Source: Cereibacter ovatus
GTDB taxonomy: Bacteria > Pseudomonadota > Alphaproteobacteria > Rhodobacterales > Rhodobacteraceae
Assembly: GCF_900207575.1 (NCBI RefSeq)
Contig: NZ_OAOQ01000001.1
Location: 310,001-374,000, forward strand
Reading direction: 5' to 3'
DNA: 64,000 nt
The first letter of the stretch is position 1, and each line of letters starts with the position of its first letter. Position numbers and translations under genes: made by a program. This document shows positions 1 through 10,024 of this stretch, piece by piece. The notes below the pieces were generated by a model, which was not told where the DNA came from, searched no databases, and worked only from the letters and a program-made list of their open reading frames with translations.

Positions 1-529
1 AAAGCGGCGAAATCCCCGCCGTGGCCGAGGCGAACACCGCCACCAGCACCACGCCCGAGACATATTCCGGCGTGGCCGTCGTCGTGATCGCGGCCGCCGA
101 CAGCACCCTGTCGGTGCGCGAGCCCTCTCGCATCCCCGCCAGCACCCCCAGCGCCAGCGCGGTGGGCACCATCACCAGCAGCACCCAGAACATCAGCCAG
201 CCCGTCGCGGTCAGGCTGCGCGCCAGCACCGTGCCCACCGGCAGGTGAAAGACGCTCGACCGCCCCCAGTCGCCCTGAATCACACCCGAAAAGCCCGACT
301 TTCCCGGTAGCACGCCCAGCCATTCGCCATAGCGCAGCGCCAGCGGCCGGTCATAGCCATTGCGATCCAGCCAGCTTGCCACCTCGGCATCCGACATCCG
401 GGCCGAGCCCTGGGATTTCGCCAGCTTTTCAAGGTTCGGCTGAAGATTGGTCAGCCAGAACACCAGAAATGTCAGGCACAGCGCCGTGCCCAGCATCCCC
501 CCCAGCCGGCGCAGCACAAACCCCGCCAT
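1..529 (-). CDS. Dipeptide/oligopeptide ABC transporter permease, DppB/OppB family (partial)
   Basis: Inner-membrane permease of a peptide-type ABC importer. The first 176 or so residues are present; the C-terminal half, with the EAA loop that contacts the ATPase, lies beyond the left edge. The N-terminus reads MAGFVLRRLGGMLGTALCLT, the usual single membrane anchor of DppB-type permeases, and is followed by a periplasmic region of about 80 residues and further hydrophobic segments. The start codon lies 9 bp downstream of the stop of the substrate-binding protein gene, so the two form one minus-strand operon. Family assignment rests on the N-terminal anchor and the neighbour; the substrate (peptide, nickel or other) cannot be told. 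Confidence 0.85.
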   Translation of the reverse strand, partial: MAGFVLRRLGGMLGTALCLTFLVFWLTNLQPNLEKLAKSQGSARMSDAEVASWLDRNGYDRPLALRYGEWLGVLPGKSGFSGVIQGDWGRSSVFHLPVGTVLARSLTATGWLMFWVLLVMVPTALALGVLAGMREGSRTDRVLSAAAITTTATPEYVSGVVLVAVFASATAGISPL

Positions 530-538
530 CGCCTCGCC

Positions 539-2170
539 TCAGGCGTCGATCCACCATTTGGAATGGTGATGCTCGAACGTCGGGTGCTGCTCGGCGCCCT
601 TCACCTTCGGGTCGGTGTGCCGGAAGATCGAGCGCCAGTAAGGCTGGATCAGCACGCCCTCGTCTTGAAGGATGCGCTGAAGATCGGCCATCACCGCGCG
701 TCGGCGGTCGGCGTCGGCAATGGCCATCGCCTGATCCAGCTTGGCGTCGAACTCGGCATTGGCAAAGCCGCTTTCGTTCCACGGCACGCCCGAGCGATAG
801 GCCAGCGCAAGGATCTGCACCCCCAGCGGGCGCATGTTCCATTCTGTCGCCGAGAACGGGAATTTCAGCCAGTCGTTCCAGTAGGTTGCCCCCGGAAGCA
901 CCGTGCGGCGGATCTTGATCCCGGCATCGCGCATCTGCGCCGCCACCGCATCGCAGGACGCCGCCTGCCACGCATCGTCAAGCGAGATCAGTTCGAATTC
1001 ATGGTCGGCCATGCCGGCGTCGGCCAGCATCTCGCGGGCGCGGGCGGGGTTCACCTCTGGCGGGGGCAGTTCGGCATATTCGGGATGGATCGGGCAGACA
1101 TGGTGGTTTTCGGCCACCGTGCCATGACCGGAATAGCCCAGTTCCAGCACCACGGCATTGTCCACCGCCATCTGCAATGCCCGCCGCACCCGGACATCGC
1201 GATAGTCCTCGGTCATCTGGTTGAAGCGGATCGCAAGGGTGGTCGCTGTCATCGCCTCGGATTTCGTCCAGCCAAGATCGTCCAGCACCTGAATGAATTC
1301 GCCCACCGACTGATAGGTGGCGTCGATCTCGCCCGATCCTGCGGCCGCGGCGGCGGCGGCAGGATCGCTGCCCAGATCGATATATTCGATCCGGTCCAGC
1401 CACGGGCCGCCATGGACCGCGCTGCCCCACCAGCGATGGGTCGGGTTGCGCACCAGAACCATGCGGATGCCGATCTCGACCGTTTCGGGCAGATAGGGGC
1501 CGGTTCCGATCGGATTGGCGGCGGGATCGCCGTTGTCATAGGATGCGTGAACCACCGCAGCGGGATAGTCGGCAAGGTTCGCAATCAGCGCAATGTCGGG
1601 CTGTGACAGCGACAGCCGCAGCGTCAGCGGGTCAACCACCGTGATCGCATCGGCGCGCAACCGGCCATCGGACTGAAGCGCGACCATCTGGCCCGCCATG
1701 GCATTGCCCTCGACCGAGGCATCGCACCAGCGTTCGAAGTTCCGCCGCACATCTTCGGCGGTGAAGGGATCGCCGTTCGACCACAGCACGCCGGGGCGCA
1801 GCTTCAGCAGATATCCGGTTGCGTCGTCATTGGCCTGCCAGCTTTCCAGCAGCATCCCGCGAAAGCTGCCATCAGGCTGATATTCCACAAGATATTCCAG
1901 CCAGCCGCGGGTGAAGTTGGAAATCTGCGACCAGTCGGCGGTGCGCGGGTCTTTCAGGGCGCGGGTCTCCATCTCCATCCGCAGGGTGCCGCCGGGTTTC
2001 GGCGCCGCTTGCGCGCGGGCGGGCATGGGCAGGCCCAGAAGCCCGTAGGCCGCCCCCGCGGTCAGGCCAAGGGCGGTTGCGCGTGTCAGAAACTCGCGCC
2101 GGTCAAGCCGGCCGGTTCGCGCCTCATGGACCAGCCGTTCCGCTGCCGGGTGGGTGCTTGTGCTGGCCAT
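539..2170 (-). CDS. ABC transporter substrate-binding protein, SBP_bac_5 (DppA/OppA) family, Tat-exported
   Basis: Periplasmic binding protein of 543 residues that would deliver a peptide-like ligand to the downstream permease. A twin-arginine signal ([17 protein letters not shown], about residues 23-39) ends near PARAQAAP. The mature protein has the family landmarks: [10 protein letters not shown] after the signal, the [18 protein letters not shown] stretch near residue 125, and NPIGTGPY in the middle of the protein. Length is normal for the family. The gene follows the AraC-type regulator gene by about 86 bp in the same direction and sits 9 bp upstream of the permease gene. The family covers dipeptides, nickel, glutathione and other ligands, so substrate remains open. 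Confidence 0.9.
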   Translation of the reverse strand: MASTSTHPAAERLVHEARTGRLDRREFLTRATALGLTAGAAYGLLGLPMPARAQAAPKPGGTLRMEMETRALKDPRTADWSQISNFTRGWLEYLVEYQPDGSFRGMLLESWQANDDATGYLLKLRPGVLWSNGDPFTAEDVRRNFERWCDASVEGNAMAGQMVALQSDGRLRADAITVVDPLTLRLSLSQPDIALIANLADYPAAVVHASYDNGDPAANPIGTGPYLPETVEIGIRMVLVRNPTHRWWGSAVHGGPWLDRIEYIDLGSDPAAAAAAAGSGEIDATYQSVGEFIQVLDDLGWTKSEAMTATTLAIRFNQMTEDYRDVRVRRALQMAVDNAVVLELGYSGHGTVAENHHVCPIHPEYAELPPPEVNPARAREMLADAGMADHEFELISLDDAWQAASCDAVAAQMRDAGIKIRRTVLPGATYWNDWLKFPFSATEWNMRPLGVQILALAYRSGVPWNESGFANAEFDAKLDQAMAIADADRRRAVMADLQRILQDEGVLIQPYWRSIFRHTDPKVKGAEQHPTFEHHHSKWWIDA

Positions 2171-2256
2171 GTCTCGCCCTCCTGCCTGACGGGGCGGCGC
2201 GCCCCTGCGACATTGCGCCCGGAATTGGCGCCCGCGTCAACGCCCCGCGGCGTTCC

Positions 2257-3045
2257 TTACGACGCGCGACGGAAGGCCGAGGGGCTTTGCCCGGTCAGAT
2301 GGCCGAAGGCGCGGGTGAAATAGGCCGGCGAGGTATAGCCCAGACTTTCCGCGATCCGGTTCACCGGCAGGTCGGTCTCGGACAGCAGGCGGCGGGCTTC
2401 GAACAGCACGCGATCATGCAGCAAGGCCGAGGCCGGCCGGCCACAGCTTTCCCGACAGCAGCGGCTGAGATGGGTGGCCGTGACACCCAGGGCGCCGGCG
2501 AAATCGGCGATCCCCATGCCGCTGCGGAAGTCGCGTTCCAGAAGCGCGGTGAACCGGGCGACCAGCCGGCGCGCGGCATCGGGCGCGTCGGTGCCAAGGC
2601 GCGCGGTGTGCCGTTCAAGCCAGACGCCCAGAAGGCCCGCATAGCACCGCACGGCCCGGTCGCTTCCGGGCGTCGCGCTGTCCAGTTCACGCGCGATCTG
2701 ATCGAGAAGCTGGTTCAGTTCCTGCTGAACCGGGGCTTCGCGGATGCGCAGATGCTGCGGATGGGCGGGCAGCGGCATCTCGCTGACCTTGTGAAAGAAG
2801 ACGGCGGTTCCGAACACCTGCGCGCCGACCTCGAATCCGTGCATGACGCCTGCGGGAATGAAGATGGCATTGTGCGGGGTATAGCCGCGCGTGGCGCCGG
2901 CCACGGTGATCCGGCCCTGACCCTTGGTGAACCACAGTAAAAGCGGCTCTGAAATCGAGCGCATCGCCTCGACCCGCCAGCGCCCACCCGCGGCAAGGCG
3001 CGGAATCGCCACAAGCCGGACAGGCGGAGAAAGGCTTTCGGACAT
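2257..3045 (-). CDS. AraC family transcriptional regulator
   Basis: A 262-residue regulator with an N-terminal cupin-like sensor domain (GYTPHNAIFIPAGVMHGFEV, the usual histidine/glycine-rich barrel segment) and a C-terminal double helix-turn-helix of the AraC/XylS type. The first helix pair reads MGIADFAGALGVTATHLSRC; the second ends in the family signature NRIAESLGYTSPAYFTRAFG with a following GQSPSAFR. It lies upstream of the peptide-type transporter genes on the same strand and is the obvious candidate to control them in response to a small molecule. The ligand is unknown. Confidence 0.9.
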   Translation of the reverse strand: MSESLSPPVRLVAIPRLAAGGRWRVEAMRSISEPLLLWFTKGQGRITVAGATRGYTPHNAIFIPAGVMHGFEVGAQVFGTAVFFHKVSEMPLPAHPQHLRIREAPVQQELNQLLDQIARELDSATPGSDRAVRCYAGLLGVWLERHTARLGTDAPDAARRLVARFTALLERDFRSGMGIADFAGALGVTATHLSRCCRESCGRPASALLHDRVLFEARRLLSETDLPVNRIAESLGYTSPAYFTRAFGHLTGQSPSAFRRAS

Positions 3046-3113
3046 GGCGGCAGTTCCACACGTTTTGCCAAAGGATAAGCCCCCTTTGGCGCCAGCCCCA
3101 AGCGAAAAGCGTG

Positions 3114-3995
3114 TCAGGGCAGCGAGACTTCACGCCAGTCGCGCATCCGGTTGCGGAACCATGTCCGCTGGCGCTTGGCATATTGGCGGCTGGCGGTCCC
3201 GGCCGCGGCGATGGCATCGGCCAGCGCGATCTCGCCGCGCAGATGCGAGATCAGCTCGGGCGCGCCGATCGCCCGTGACGAGGGCAGCCCCGCATCCCAG
3301 CCGGGCAGCGCGGCCCGCGCTTCGTCCAGCGCGCCGGCGGCCATCATCGCGTCAAAACGCGTGTCGATCCGGGCGCCCAGCCAGTCGCGATCGGGCCGGA
3401 TCACCAGCGCCATCGCCTGCGACAGCGGCAAGAGCGGCGCGCCGGTCTTGGCCTGCCAGTCCGCCAGCCCGCGGCCGGTGGCCTGCAACACCTCCCATGC
3501 GCGCTGCACCCGGGCGGGGTTCAGAAGATCGATCCGCGCCGCGGTCGCGGGGTCAATCTCGGCCACCATCCGGGCAAGGCCGGCGTCAAGAAGCCGCGCA
3601 TCCGCGGCTTGCCGCACTTCGGGCGGGATGGCAGGAACAACCGCCAAGCCATTCGTCAGGGACGAAAAATAAAGCCCCGTTCCACCCACGATCACCGGGC
3701 GCAGCCCTTCGGCCAGAATGGCCGCGACCTCGCGCAGCCAGTGGCCGACCGAATAGACCCCGTGCCGTCCGACATGGCCATAAAGCCGGTGCGGAAGGGC
3801 GGCCTCGTCGGCTTCGGACGGGCGCGCGGTCAGGATGCGCCAGCAGGAATAGACCTGAAGCGCATCGGCATTGACGATCACCCCGCCGCCCCGCGCCACG
3901 ATCTCGGCCGCAAGCGCCGATTTGCCCGATGCGGTGGGACCGGCGATCAGAACCGGCTGCTCGGATGAGATTTCTGCGATTGAGATCAATGCCAT
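3114..3995 (-). CDS. miaA: tRNA dimethylallyltransferase
   Basis: Transfers a dimethylallyl group to N6 of A37 in tRNAs that read codons beginning with U. The 293-residue protein has the P-loop GPTASGKS near residue 18, the substrate-binding segment NADALQVYS, the [10 protein letters not shown] motif around residue 95, and the C-terminal [13 protein letters not shown] motif. An open frame continues far upstream of the chosen start, but that extension overlaps pyrH on the other strand and shows no conserved features. The ATG at 3995 places the P-loop at the usual distance. The gene is divergent from pyrH, with a 141-bp gap that must hold both promoters. Confidence 0.95.
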   Translation of the reverse strand: MALISIAEISSEQPVLIAGPTASGKSALAAEIVARGGGVIVNADALQVYSCWRILTARPSEADEAALPHRLYGHVGRHGVYSVGHWLREVAAILAEGLRPVIVGGTGLYFSSLTNGLAVVPAIPPEVRQAADARLLDAGLARMVAEIDPATAARIDLLNPARVQRAWEVLQATGRGLADWQAKTGAPLLPLSQAMALVIRPDRDWLGARIDTRFDAMMAAGALDEARAALPGWDAGLPSSRAIGAPELISHLRGEIALADAIAAAGTASRQYAKRQRTWFRNRMRDWREVSLP

Positions 3996-4136
3996 CGACG
4001 CCTTTCCTGCGGTTTCGTGCGAAGGTTTGCCATGGGCGCCTTGCCCGAAGCGGCCGATCCCGGTTGAACAGTCCGGCGTTTTCCGACATTTTGCGCGGCA
4101 GTCAATTTCAATCAACAAGACGGACGGGAATATCCC

Positions 4137-4877
4137 ATGACCAGCGAAGCCGCGCCGGCGAGCACAGCCGTGGCCTACAAACGCGTGATGCTCAAGATTT
4201 CTGGCGAGGCGCTGATGGGCGATCAGGGATATGGGCTGCATCCGCCCACGGTCCAGCGCATCGCCCGCGAGGTGCAGTCGGTCCACAGCCTTGGCGTCGA
4301 GATCTGCATGGTGATCGGCGGCGGCAACATCTTCCGCGGCCTGCAAGGCTCGGCGCAGGGGATGGAACGGACGACGGCCGATTACATGGGGATGCTGGCC
4401 ACGGTGATGAACGCGCTGGCGATGCAGGCGGCGCTGGAATCGCTGGGCATCTTTACCCGCGTCATCAGCGCGATCCCGATGGATCAGGTGTGCGAGCCCT
4501 ACATCCGCCGCCGCGCCGTGCGCCATCTGGAAAAGAAGCGGGTGTGTATCTTCGCCGCAGGCACCGGCAACCCCTATTTCACCACCGACACCGCGGCCAC
4601 GCTGCGCGCCAACGAGATGGCCTGTCAGGCGATCTTCAAGGGCACCAAGGTCGATGGGGTTTACGACAAGGATCCCAGCAAGTTCGCGGATGCCAAGCGT
4701 TATGATACCGTGACCTACGACGAGGTGTTGCAGCAGCATCTGGGGGTGATGGACGCCTCGGCCATTGCGCTTGCGCGTGACAACGATCTGCCGATCATCG
4801 TCTTTTCGCTGGACGAGCCGGGCGGCTTCCGCGGCATCCTGCGGGGCGAGGGCACCTATACCCGTGTCCACGGCTGA
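4137..4877 (+). CDS. pyrH: UMP kinase
   Basis: Phosphorylates UMP to UDP in pyrimidine nucleotide synthesis. The 246-residue protein is a typical bacterial amino-acid-kinase-fold UMP kinase: [11 protein letters not shown] near the N-terminus, [10 protein letters not shown] around residue 65, the [19 protein letters not shown] segment, and [11 protein letters not shown] near residue 180. It begins the plus-strand envelope/housekeeping run and is followed 87 bp later by frr, the usual bacterial partner order. In many bacteria rpsB and tsf precede it; here miaA lies divergently instead. Confidence 0.97.
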   Translation: MTSEAAPASTAVAYKRVMLKISGEALMGDQGYGLHPPTVQRIAREVQSVHSLGVEICMVIGGGNIFRGLQGSAQGMERTTADYMGMLATVMNALAMQAALESLGIFTRVISAIPMDQVCEPYIRRRAVRHLEKKRVCIFAAGTGNPYFTTDTAATLRANEMACQAIFKGTKVDGVYDKDPSKFADAKRYDTVTYDEVLQQHLGVMDASAIALARDNDLPIIVFSLDEPGGFRGILRGEGTYTRVHG

Positions 4878-4964
4878 TCCGGCCGCCCGAGCCTATACCA
4901 ATGGCGAAAGGCTGCTGCTATAGAGCGGCGAACCGCCAGCGCGGAACGTGAAGGAACCTGACCC

Positions 4965-5531
4965 ATGTCACATGATGATCTTCAGATCGACCTCGATGCC
5001 CTGCAACGCCGGATGGATGGCGCGATGCATGCGCTGCGCACGGAATTCGGCTCGCTCAGAACCGGCCGCGCCTCGGCCTCGATCCTTGAGCCGATCCATG
5101 TCGATGCCTATGGCCAGCAGACGCCGCTGAACCAGCTTGGAACCATCAACGTGCCAGAGCCGCGGATGGTGGTCATCAACGTCTGGGACAAGGGCATGAT
5201 TTCCAAGGTGGAACGCGCGATCCGCGACAGCGGCATCGGCATCAACCCGGTGGTCGATGGCCCGATCATCCGCCTGCCGATCCCCGAGCTGAACGAGGAA
5301 CGCCGCAAGGAACTGACCAAGGTCGCGGCCCATTATGCCGAATCCGCCCGTGTGGCGATCCGCAACATCCGCCGCGACGGGATGGACCAGATCAAGAAGG
5401 CCAAGGCGGCCGGCATGGGCGAGGACGACCAGAAGATGTGGTCGGACGAGGTGCAGGAACTGACCGACAAGGCCATCGTCGCCGTCGACAAGGTGCTGGA
5501 GGAGAAGCAGAAGGAAATCATGCAGGTGTAA
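4965..5531 (+). CDS. frr: Ribosome recycling factor
   Basis: Splits post-termination ribosomes together with EF-G. The 188-residue protein has the family length and signature: [17 protein letters not shown] near residue 32, [15 protein letters not shown], and the C-terminal [19 protein letters not shown] helix. A Shine-Dalgarno-like GAAGGA lies about 10 bases upstream of the ATG. It sits between pyrH and uppS in the conserved order. Confidence 0.97.
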   Translation: MSHDDLQIDLDALQRRMDGAMHALRTEFGSLRTGRASASILEPIHVDAYGQQTPLNQLGTINVPEPRMVVINVWDKGMISKVERAIRDSGIGINPVVDGPIIRLPIPELNEERRKELTKVAAHYAESARVAIRNIRRDGMDQIKKAKAAGMGEDDQKMWSDEVQELTDKAIVAVDKVLEEKQKEIMQV

Positions 5532-5580
5532 CCCTGTCTTGATGCTGCTCTCTAACCATTCCAGCCAGAAGGGACATCCC

Positions 5581-6324
5581 TTGGCCGTCACCCAGCCGAT
5601 CGAGGCCGATCCTTCCCGACGACGCGCCGACCATGTGGCGATCATCATGGACGGCAATGGCCGCTGGGCGATGAACCGCGGCTGGCCGCGTCTTGTCGGC
5701 CACCGCCGCGGCGCCGAGCGGGTGCGCGAGATCGTTCAGGCCTCGCCCGGTCTGGGGATCCGCTGGCTGACGGTCTATGCCTTTTCGACCGAGAACTGGA
5801 AACGCTCGACCGAGGAAGTGCTTGGCCTGATGTCGATCTTCGCGCGCTACATCGAGCGCGAGGCCGACCGGGTCGCGGCCGAGGGCGTCAGGATGCGGTT
5901 CATCGGCGACCGCAGCCGGCTGGATGCCAAGTTGCAGCGCCTGATGGCGGGGATCGAGGCGCGGACCCAGACGAACCAGCGCCTGCATCTGACGGTAGCG
6001 GTGAACTACGGCGGCCGGGACGAACTGGCCCGTGCCGCCCGCCGCATGTGTCTGGATGTGGCCGAGGGCCGTCTGCGCCCGGAAGACGCGACCGAGGTCG
6101 CGCTTGCCCAGCGGCTGGATACCGCCGGGATGCCGGACCCCGATCTGGTGATCCGCACTTCGGGCGAGACCCGGACATCGAACTTCCTGTCCTGGCAATC
6201 TGCCTATTCCGAGTATGAGTTCACGCCCACGCTCTGGCCTGATTTCACCGCGGTGGAACTGGCCTCGATCATCGAACGGTTCGGTGCGCGCGAGCGGCGT
6301 TTCGGAGGAGTTCTGCGCGCATGA
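5581..6324 (+). CDS. uppS: Isoprenyl transferase (di-trans,poly-cis-undecaprenyl diphosphate synthase)
   Basis: Makes the C55 isoprenoid diphosphate carrier used for peptidoglycan and polysaccharide synthesis. The protein contains the cis-prenyltransferase hallmark HVAIIMDGNGRWA, the YAFSTENWKR motif, and the C-terminal DLVIRTSGETRTSNFLSWQ and YSEYEFTPTLWPDF motifs. Start choice: an ATG at 5542 opens the same frame but has no ribosome-binding site, whereas the TTG at 5581 is preceded by AGAAGGG at good spacing and gives the normal distance to the first motif. The 3' end overlaps cdsA by 4 bp, so translation is probably coupled. Confidence 0.93.
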   Translation: MAVTQPIEADPSRRRADHVAIIMDGNGRWAMNRGWPRLVGHRRGAERVREIVQASPGLGIRWLTVYAFSTENWKRSTEEVLGLMSIFARYIEREADRVAAEGVRMRFIGDRSRLDAKLQRLMAGIEARTQTNQRLHLTVAVNYGGRDELARAARRMCLDVAEGRLRPEDATEVALAQRLDTAGMPDPDLVIRTSGETRTSNFLSWQSAYSEYEFTPTLWPDFTAVELASIIERFGARERRFGGVLRA

Positions 6325-7145
6325 CATCCATGGACAATCCCAAGGGCCGCTGGGGCGACCTGCAAAGCCGCACCGCCTCGGCGGTGGTGATGGTGCTGGT
6401 TGGGGGGGCGGCGGTGATCTGGGGCGGGCTGCCCTTCGCCGCGCTGGTGGTGGTTTCAAGCGGGCTGATGCTGTGGGAACTGGCGCGGATGACGGCGCCC
6501 GGGCGGCCGTGGATCAATGCCGCGGTGGGCGGCCTTGGCGCGGTGGTGCTGGCGGTTCTTGTGATGGCGCTTGAACTGCCGCGGGATTTTCTGGTTGCGG
6601 TGCCGCTTCTGGCGCTGGCCCCGGTGGCCGGGCTTCAGGGCGAGAGGGGCGACCGCGGCATCTTCCTTGCCTATGGGCTGGCGCTGATGCTGGCTGGCGC
6701 GGGGCTGTTGTCGCTGCGCGCCACCGGGGGGGCGGCCACCATCCTGTGGCTGGTTCTTGTGGTCGGCGCGTCCGACGTGATGGGCTATTTCGCCGGGCGC
6801 AGCCTTGGCGGGCCGAAGTTCTGGCCGGCCGTCAGTCCGAAGAAGACATGGTCGGGGACCGTGGCGGGCTGGCTGGGTGCGGCAATTGTGGGTCTTGGAT
6901 TCGTCCTTATCACAGGTGCAGGCTGGGGCCTCATCATCCTGTCGCCGGTGATCGCGCTGGCAGGGCAACTCGGGGACATCGTCGAAAGCTGGATCAAGCG
7001 TCGCTCGGGGGTCAAGGACAGCTCGTCGCTGATCCCGGGCCATGGCGGCGTGCTTGATCGGTTCGACGCGCTGGCCGGGGCGGTGCTGGCGGTTCTCGTT
7101 CTGGGGCTGCTGGTTGACCTGCCGCTGCCGGAAATGGGGAACTGA
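6321..7145 (+). CDS. cdsA: Phosphatidate cytidylyltransferase
   Basis: Integral membrane enzyme that makes CDP-diacylglycerol for phospholipid synthesis. The 274-residue protein is strongly hydrophobic with about eight predicted membrane segments and ends with the CTP-transferase motif region: SDVMGYFAGRSLGGPKF, SPKKTWSG, and the signature GDIVESWIKRRSGVKDSS followed by PGHGGVLDRFD. It overlaps uppS by 4 bp and is followed by dxr after 8 bp. Confidence 0.96.
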   Translation: MTSMDNPKGRWGDLQSRTASAVVMVLVGGAAVIWGGLPFAALVVVSSGLMLWELARMTAPGRPWINAAVGGLGAVVLAVLVMALELPRDFLVAVPLLALAPVAGLQGERGDRGIFLAYGLALMLAGAGLLSLRATGGAATILWLVLVVGASDVMGYFAGRSLGGPKFWPAVSPKKTWSGTVAGWLGAAIVGLGFVLITGAGWGLIILSPVIALAGQLGDIVESWIKRRSGVKDSSSLIPGHGGVLDRFDALAGAVLAVLVLGLLVDLPLPEMGN

Positions 7146-7153
7146 ACGGCATC

Positions 7154-8338
7154 ATGCGCAGCCTGTCGATCTTCGGGGCCACCGGCTCCATCGGCGAATC
7201 CACCTTCGATCTCGTGATGCGGCAGGGCGGACCGGATGCGTTCCGCACCGTGGCGCTGACCGGCGCCCGCAACGTCACGCGTCTGGCCGAGATGGCCCGC
7301 GCGCTGAAGGCGGAACTGGCCGTGACCGCGCATGAGGACTGCCTGCCCGCCCTGCGCGAGGCGCTGGCCGGCACCTGGACCGAAGTCGCCGCCGGCCCGC
7401 AGGCGATTGCCGAGGCCGCCGACCGCCCGGCCGACTGGACCATGTCGGCCATCGTCGGCGCCGCAGGCCTTGTGCCGGGGATGCGGGCGCTGAAGCATGG
7501 CCGCACGCTGGCCTTGGCCAACAAGGAAAGCCTTGTCACCGCGGGGCCGTTGCTGATGGCCACGGCGGCCGCGCATGGCGCCACAATCCTGCCGGTGGAC
7601 AGCGAACATTCCGCGGTGTTTCAGGCGCTGGCGGGCGAGGATGCCTCGGCGGTCGAGCGTGTCATCATCACCGCATCCGGCGGGCCGTTCCGCGACTGGA
7701 CGCTGGAGCAGATCCGGGACTGCACCGTGGCGCAGGCCATGGCGCATCCGAACTGGTCGATGGGGCAGCGGATTTCCATCGATTCGGCGTCGATGTTCAA
7801 CAAGGCGCTGGAACTGATCGAAACCCGAGAGTTTTTCGGTTTCGCCCCCGAGATGATCGAGGCGGTGGTGCATCCGCAATCCATCGTCCATGCGCTTGTG
7901 GGCTTCTGCGACGGTGGGGTGATGGCGCATCTGGGGCCGGCCGACATGCGCCATGCCATCGGTTTCGCGCTGAACTGGCCGGGCCGCGGCGACGTGCCGG
8001 TGGCGCGGATCGACCTTGCGCAGATTGCAAGCCTGACCTTCCAGAAGCCTGACGAGGAACGCTTTCCCGCCCTGCGCCTTGCGCGCGAGGTGATGGCTGC
8101 GCGCGGTCTGTCGGGGGCTGCGTTCAACGCGGCCAAGGAAATCGCGCTGGATCATTTCATCGCCGGGAATATCGGCTTTCTGGACATGGCGGCGGTGGTC
8201 GAGGATGCGCTGGCCAGCGTTTCAGGCTGCGAGACGTTCGGAAAGTTGCCTCGGACCCTTGAGGATGTGCTGTCGATGGACCATCTCGCTCGGAAAGCGG
8301 CAGACACGGCCGCAGGTCTTCGCCAGCAGAAAAGGTAG
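7154..8338 (+). CDS. dxr: 1-deoxy-D-xylulose 5-phosphate reductoisomerase
   Basis: Second step of the MEP isoprenoid pathway, converting DXP to MEP with NADPH. The 394-residue protein starts with the nucleotide-binding SIFGATGSIGEST motif and contains LANKESLV, PVDSEHSA (metal-binding region), ASGGPFRDW, and HPNWSMGQRISIDSASMFNK, all diagnostic for Dxr. It lies in the conserved cdsA-dxr-rseP order, 6 bp before rseP, linking isoprenoid precursor supply to the adjacent uppS. Confidence 0.97.
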   Translation: MRSLSIFGATGSIGESTFDLVMRQGGPDAFRTVALTGARNVTRLAEMARALKAELAVTAHEDCLPALREALAGTWTEVAAGPQAIAEAADRPADWTMSAIVGAAGLVPGMRALKHGRTLALANKESLVTAGPLLMATAAAHGATILPVDSEHSAVFQALAGEDASAVERVIITASGGPFRDWTLEQIRDCTVAQAMAHPNWSMGQRISIDSASMFNKALELIETREFFGFAPEMIEAVVHPQSIVHALVGFCDGGVMAHLGPADMRHAIGFALNWPGRGDVPVARIDLAQIASLTFQKPDEERFPALRLAREVMAARGLSGAAFNAAKEIALDHFIAGNIGFLDMAAVVEDALASVSGCETFGKLPRTLEDVLSMDHLARKAADTAAGLRQQKR

Positions 8339-8344
8339 TTTCAT

Positions 8345-9679
8345 TTGGACATTGTCGGTCTCGTTCCCCAGTTCGGCGGGGCAGTCTGGACGATCATCGC
8401 CTTCATCGTCGCGCTATCCATCGTGGTGGCTGTGCATGAATATGGCCACTACATCGTCGGCCGCTGGTCGGGCATCCACGCCGAGGTGTTCTCGCTGGGT
8501 ATGGGGCCGGTCATCGCCTCACGCGTGGACCGGCGCGGCACGCGCTGGCAGATCGCGGCGCTGCCCTTTGGCGGCTATGTCCGCTTTCTGGGCGATGCCG
8601 ATGCGGCGTCCAGCCGGGCGGCAGTCACCGTCCACCAGTTGAACGCGCAGGAACGCGCGCGCACCATGCATGGCGCGCCGCTTTGGGCGCGCTCGGCGAC
8701 GGTTGCGGCGGGGCCGCTGTTCAACTTCGCGCTGTCGATTGCGGTGTTCTGCGGCTTTTTCATGGTTCAGGGGGTCGCGACCGATCAGCCGGTGGTGGGG
8801 GCGATGAAGCCCTTGCCCTATCAGACCCAGATGCTGGAACCCGGCGACCGTATCCTGTCGGTGAACGGGCAGGCGACGCCGGATCTGGAAACCTTCGTGG
8901 CGGTGGCGCAGGCGCTGCCGTCCTCGGCCACGGTGGCCTATGGCGTCGAGCGTCAGGGCCGCACCATCGAGCTGACCGGCCCGCATCCGCTGCCGCCGGT
9001 GGCGGATGGGGTGCAGGCGCCCTCGGGCGCGCAGGCGGCCGGGATGAAGGCGGGCGATGTCGTGCTGTCGGTGAACGATGCGCCCATCGTCTCGTTCGCG
9101 GATCTGCGCGAGAAGGTCGGCGCCTCGGAAGGGGCGCCGGTGCGGCTGTCGATCTGGCGCGAGGGCGAGACGTTCGATGCCACGCTGACGCCGCGGCGGA
9201 TGGATCTGCCGCTGGCCGATGGCGGATTCGAGACGCGCTGGTTGATCGGCCTGTCGGGCGGTCTGCTGTTCGAGCCGGAAACCCGCATCCCCGGCCCGAT
9301 CGAGGCGATCGGCATGGGGGTCGAACAGACCTACACCATCATTCGCACCAGCCTGTCCGGGCTGTGGCACATGGTCACCGGCGCGATTTCGTCGTGCAAT
9401 CTTCAGGGGCCCATCGGGATCGCCGAGGTGTCGGGGGCTGCGGCCTCGCAGGGGGCCGGCAGCTTCATCTGGTTCATCGCGATGCTGTCCACGGCGGTGG
9501 GGCTGATGAACCTGTTCCCGGTGCCGATCCTTGATGGCGGGCATCTTGTGTTTCATGCCTATGAGGCCGTGGTGGGCCGCCCGCCCAGCGACCGCGCGCT
9601 GCGGATACTGATGACCGGCGGGCTTGCGCTTCTGCTGGCGCTGATGCTGTTTGCGGTGTCGAACGATCTGATGTGCTGA
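8345..9679 (+). CDS. rseP: Site-2 intramembrane metalloprotease RseP
   Basis: Membrane zinc protease that cleaves anti-sigma factors and signal-peptide remnants within the membrane. The 444-residue protein has the zinc-binding HEYGH motif near residue 31 in the first membrane helix and the second active-site motif NLFPVPILDGGHL near the C-terminus. Two PDZ-like regions lie between them (around residues 155-215 and 225-290). The TTG start at 8345 follows AAAAGG in the dxr stop region. It is part of the conserved dxr-rseP-bamA arrangement. Confidence 0.95.
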   Translation: MDIVGLVPQFGGAVWTIIAFIVALSIVVAVHEYGHYIVGRWSGIHAEVFSLGMGPVIASRVDRRGTRWQIAALPFGGYVRFLGDADAASSRAAVTVHQLNAQERARTMHGAPLWARSATVAAGPLFNFALSIAVFCGFFMVQGVATDQPVVGAMKPLPYQTQMLEPGDRILSVNGQATPDLETFVAVAQALPSSATVAYGVERQGRTIELTGPHPLPPVADGVQAPSGAQAAGMKAGDVVLSVNDAPIVSFADLREKVGASEGAPVRLSIWREGETFDATLTPRRMDLPLADGGFETRWLIGLSGGLLFEPETRIPGPIEAIGMGVEQTYTIIRTSLSGLWHMVTGAISSCNLQGPIGIAEVSGAAASQGAGSFIWFIAMLSTAVGLMNLFPVPILDGGHLVFHAYEAVVGRPPSDRALRILMTGGLALLLALMLFAVSNDLMC

Positions 9680-9770
9680 TCTCTGCCCGCTGATTGCCCG
9701 GCGAAAGCCGCACTGGGGCCACATTCCCTTGCCATGGCGTCGCAGACGCGCGACGTGGCAGGGGGCCGAC

Positions 9771-9908
9771 ATGCAGATGGTCAGGGAAGGGTATCGGGGC
9801 ATCTCGATACTGGTGCAGATCAACCGCGACTGGTTTTTCACCGTCGCCTATATCACGCTGGCGCTGGCATCCGGTATCGGGATCTCTGGCGCGGTGCTGT
9901 CCTACTGA
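9771..9908 (+). CDS. Small single-span membrane protein of unknown function (45 aa)
   Basis: An ATG preceded by GCAGGGGG opens a 45-codon frame in the gap between rseP and bamA. The product begins MQMVREGYRGISILVQINRD, a short basic and polar segment, and continues as one hydrophobic helix of about 20 residues ending in VLSY. Codon use matches the neighbours, and the layout of an amphipathic start with one transmembrane helix is coherent. It is too short for a family call. Its position among envelope-biogenesis genes suggests an inner-membrane role, but that is inference. Confidence 0.55.
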   Translation: MQMVREGYRGISILVQINRDWFFTVAYITLALASGIGISGAVLSY

Positions 9909-10024
9909 GGACGCGGCGCATCACCTTCCGTCCGGGGATGCTTGCGCGAGACACGGGTTTTTGACAAAACCCGACATGTCCGGTAGTCAGGACAGCAAGA
10001 AAATAACCGATCGAGGGCGGGCGA

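Noticed and set aside
3996-4871. N-terminal extension of miaA across pyrH
   Set aside because: It lies antisense to pyrH and lacks conserved motifs; the P-loop begins properly from the ATG at 3995.
9961-9989. Sigma-70 promoter for bamA (TTGACA at 9961)
   Set aside because: The -35 hexamer is perfect, but at 17-bp spacing the hexamer TAGTCA matches the -10 consensus at only two positions.
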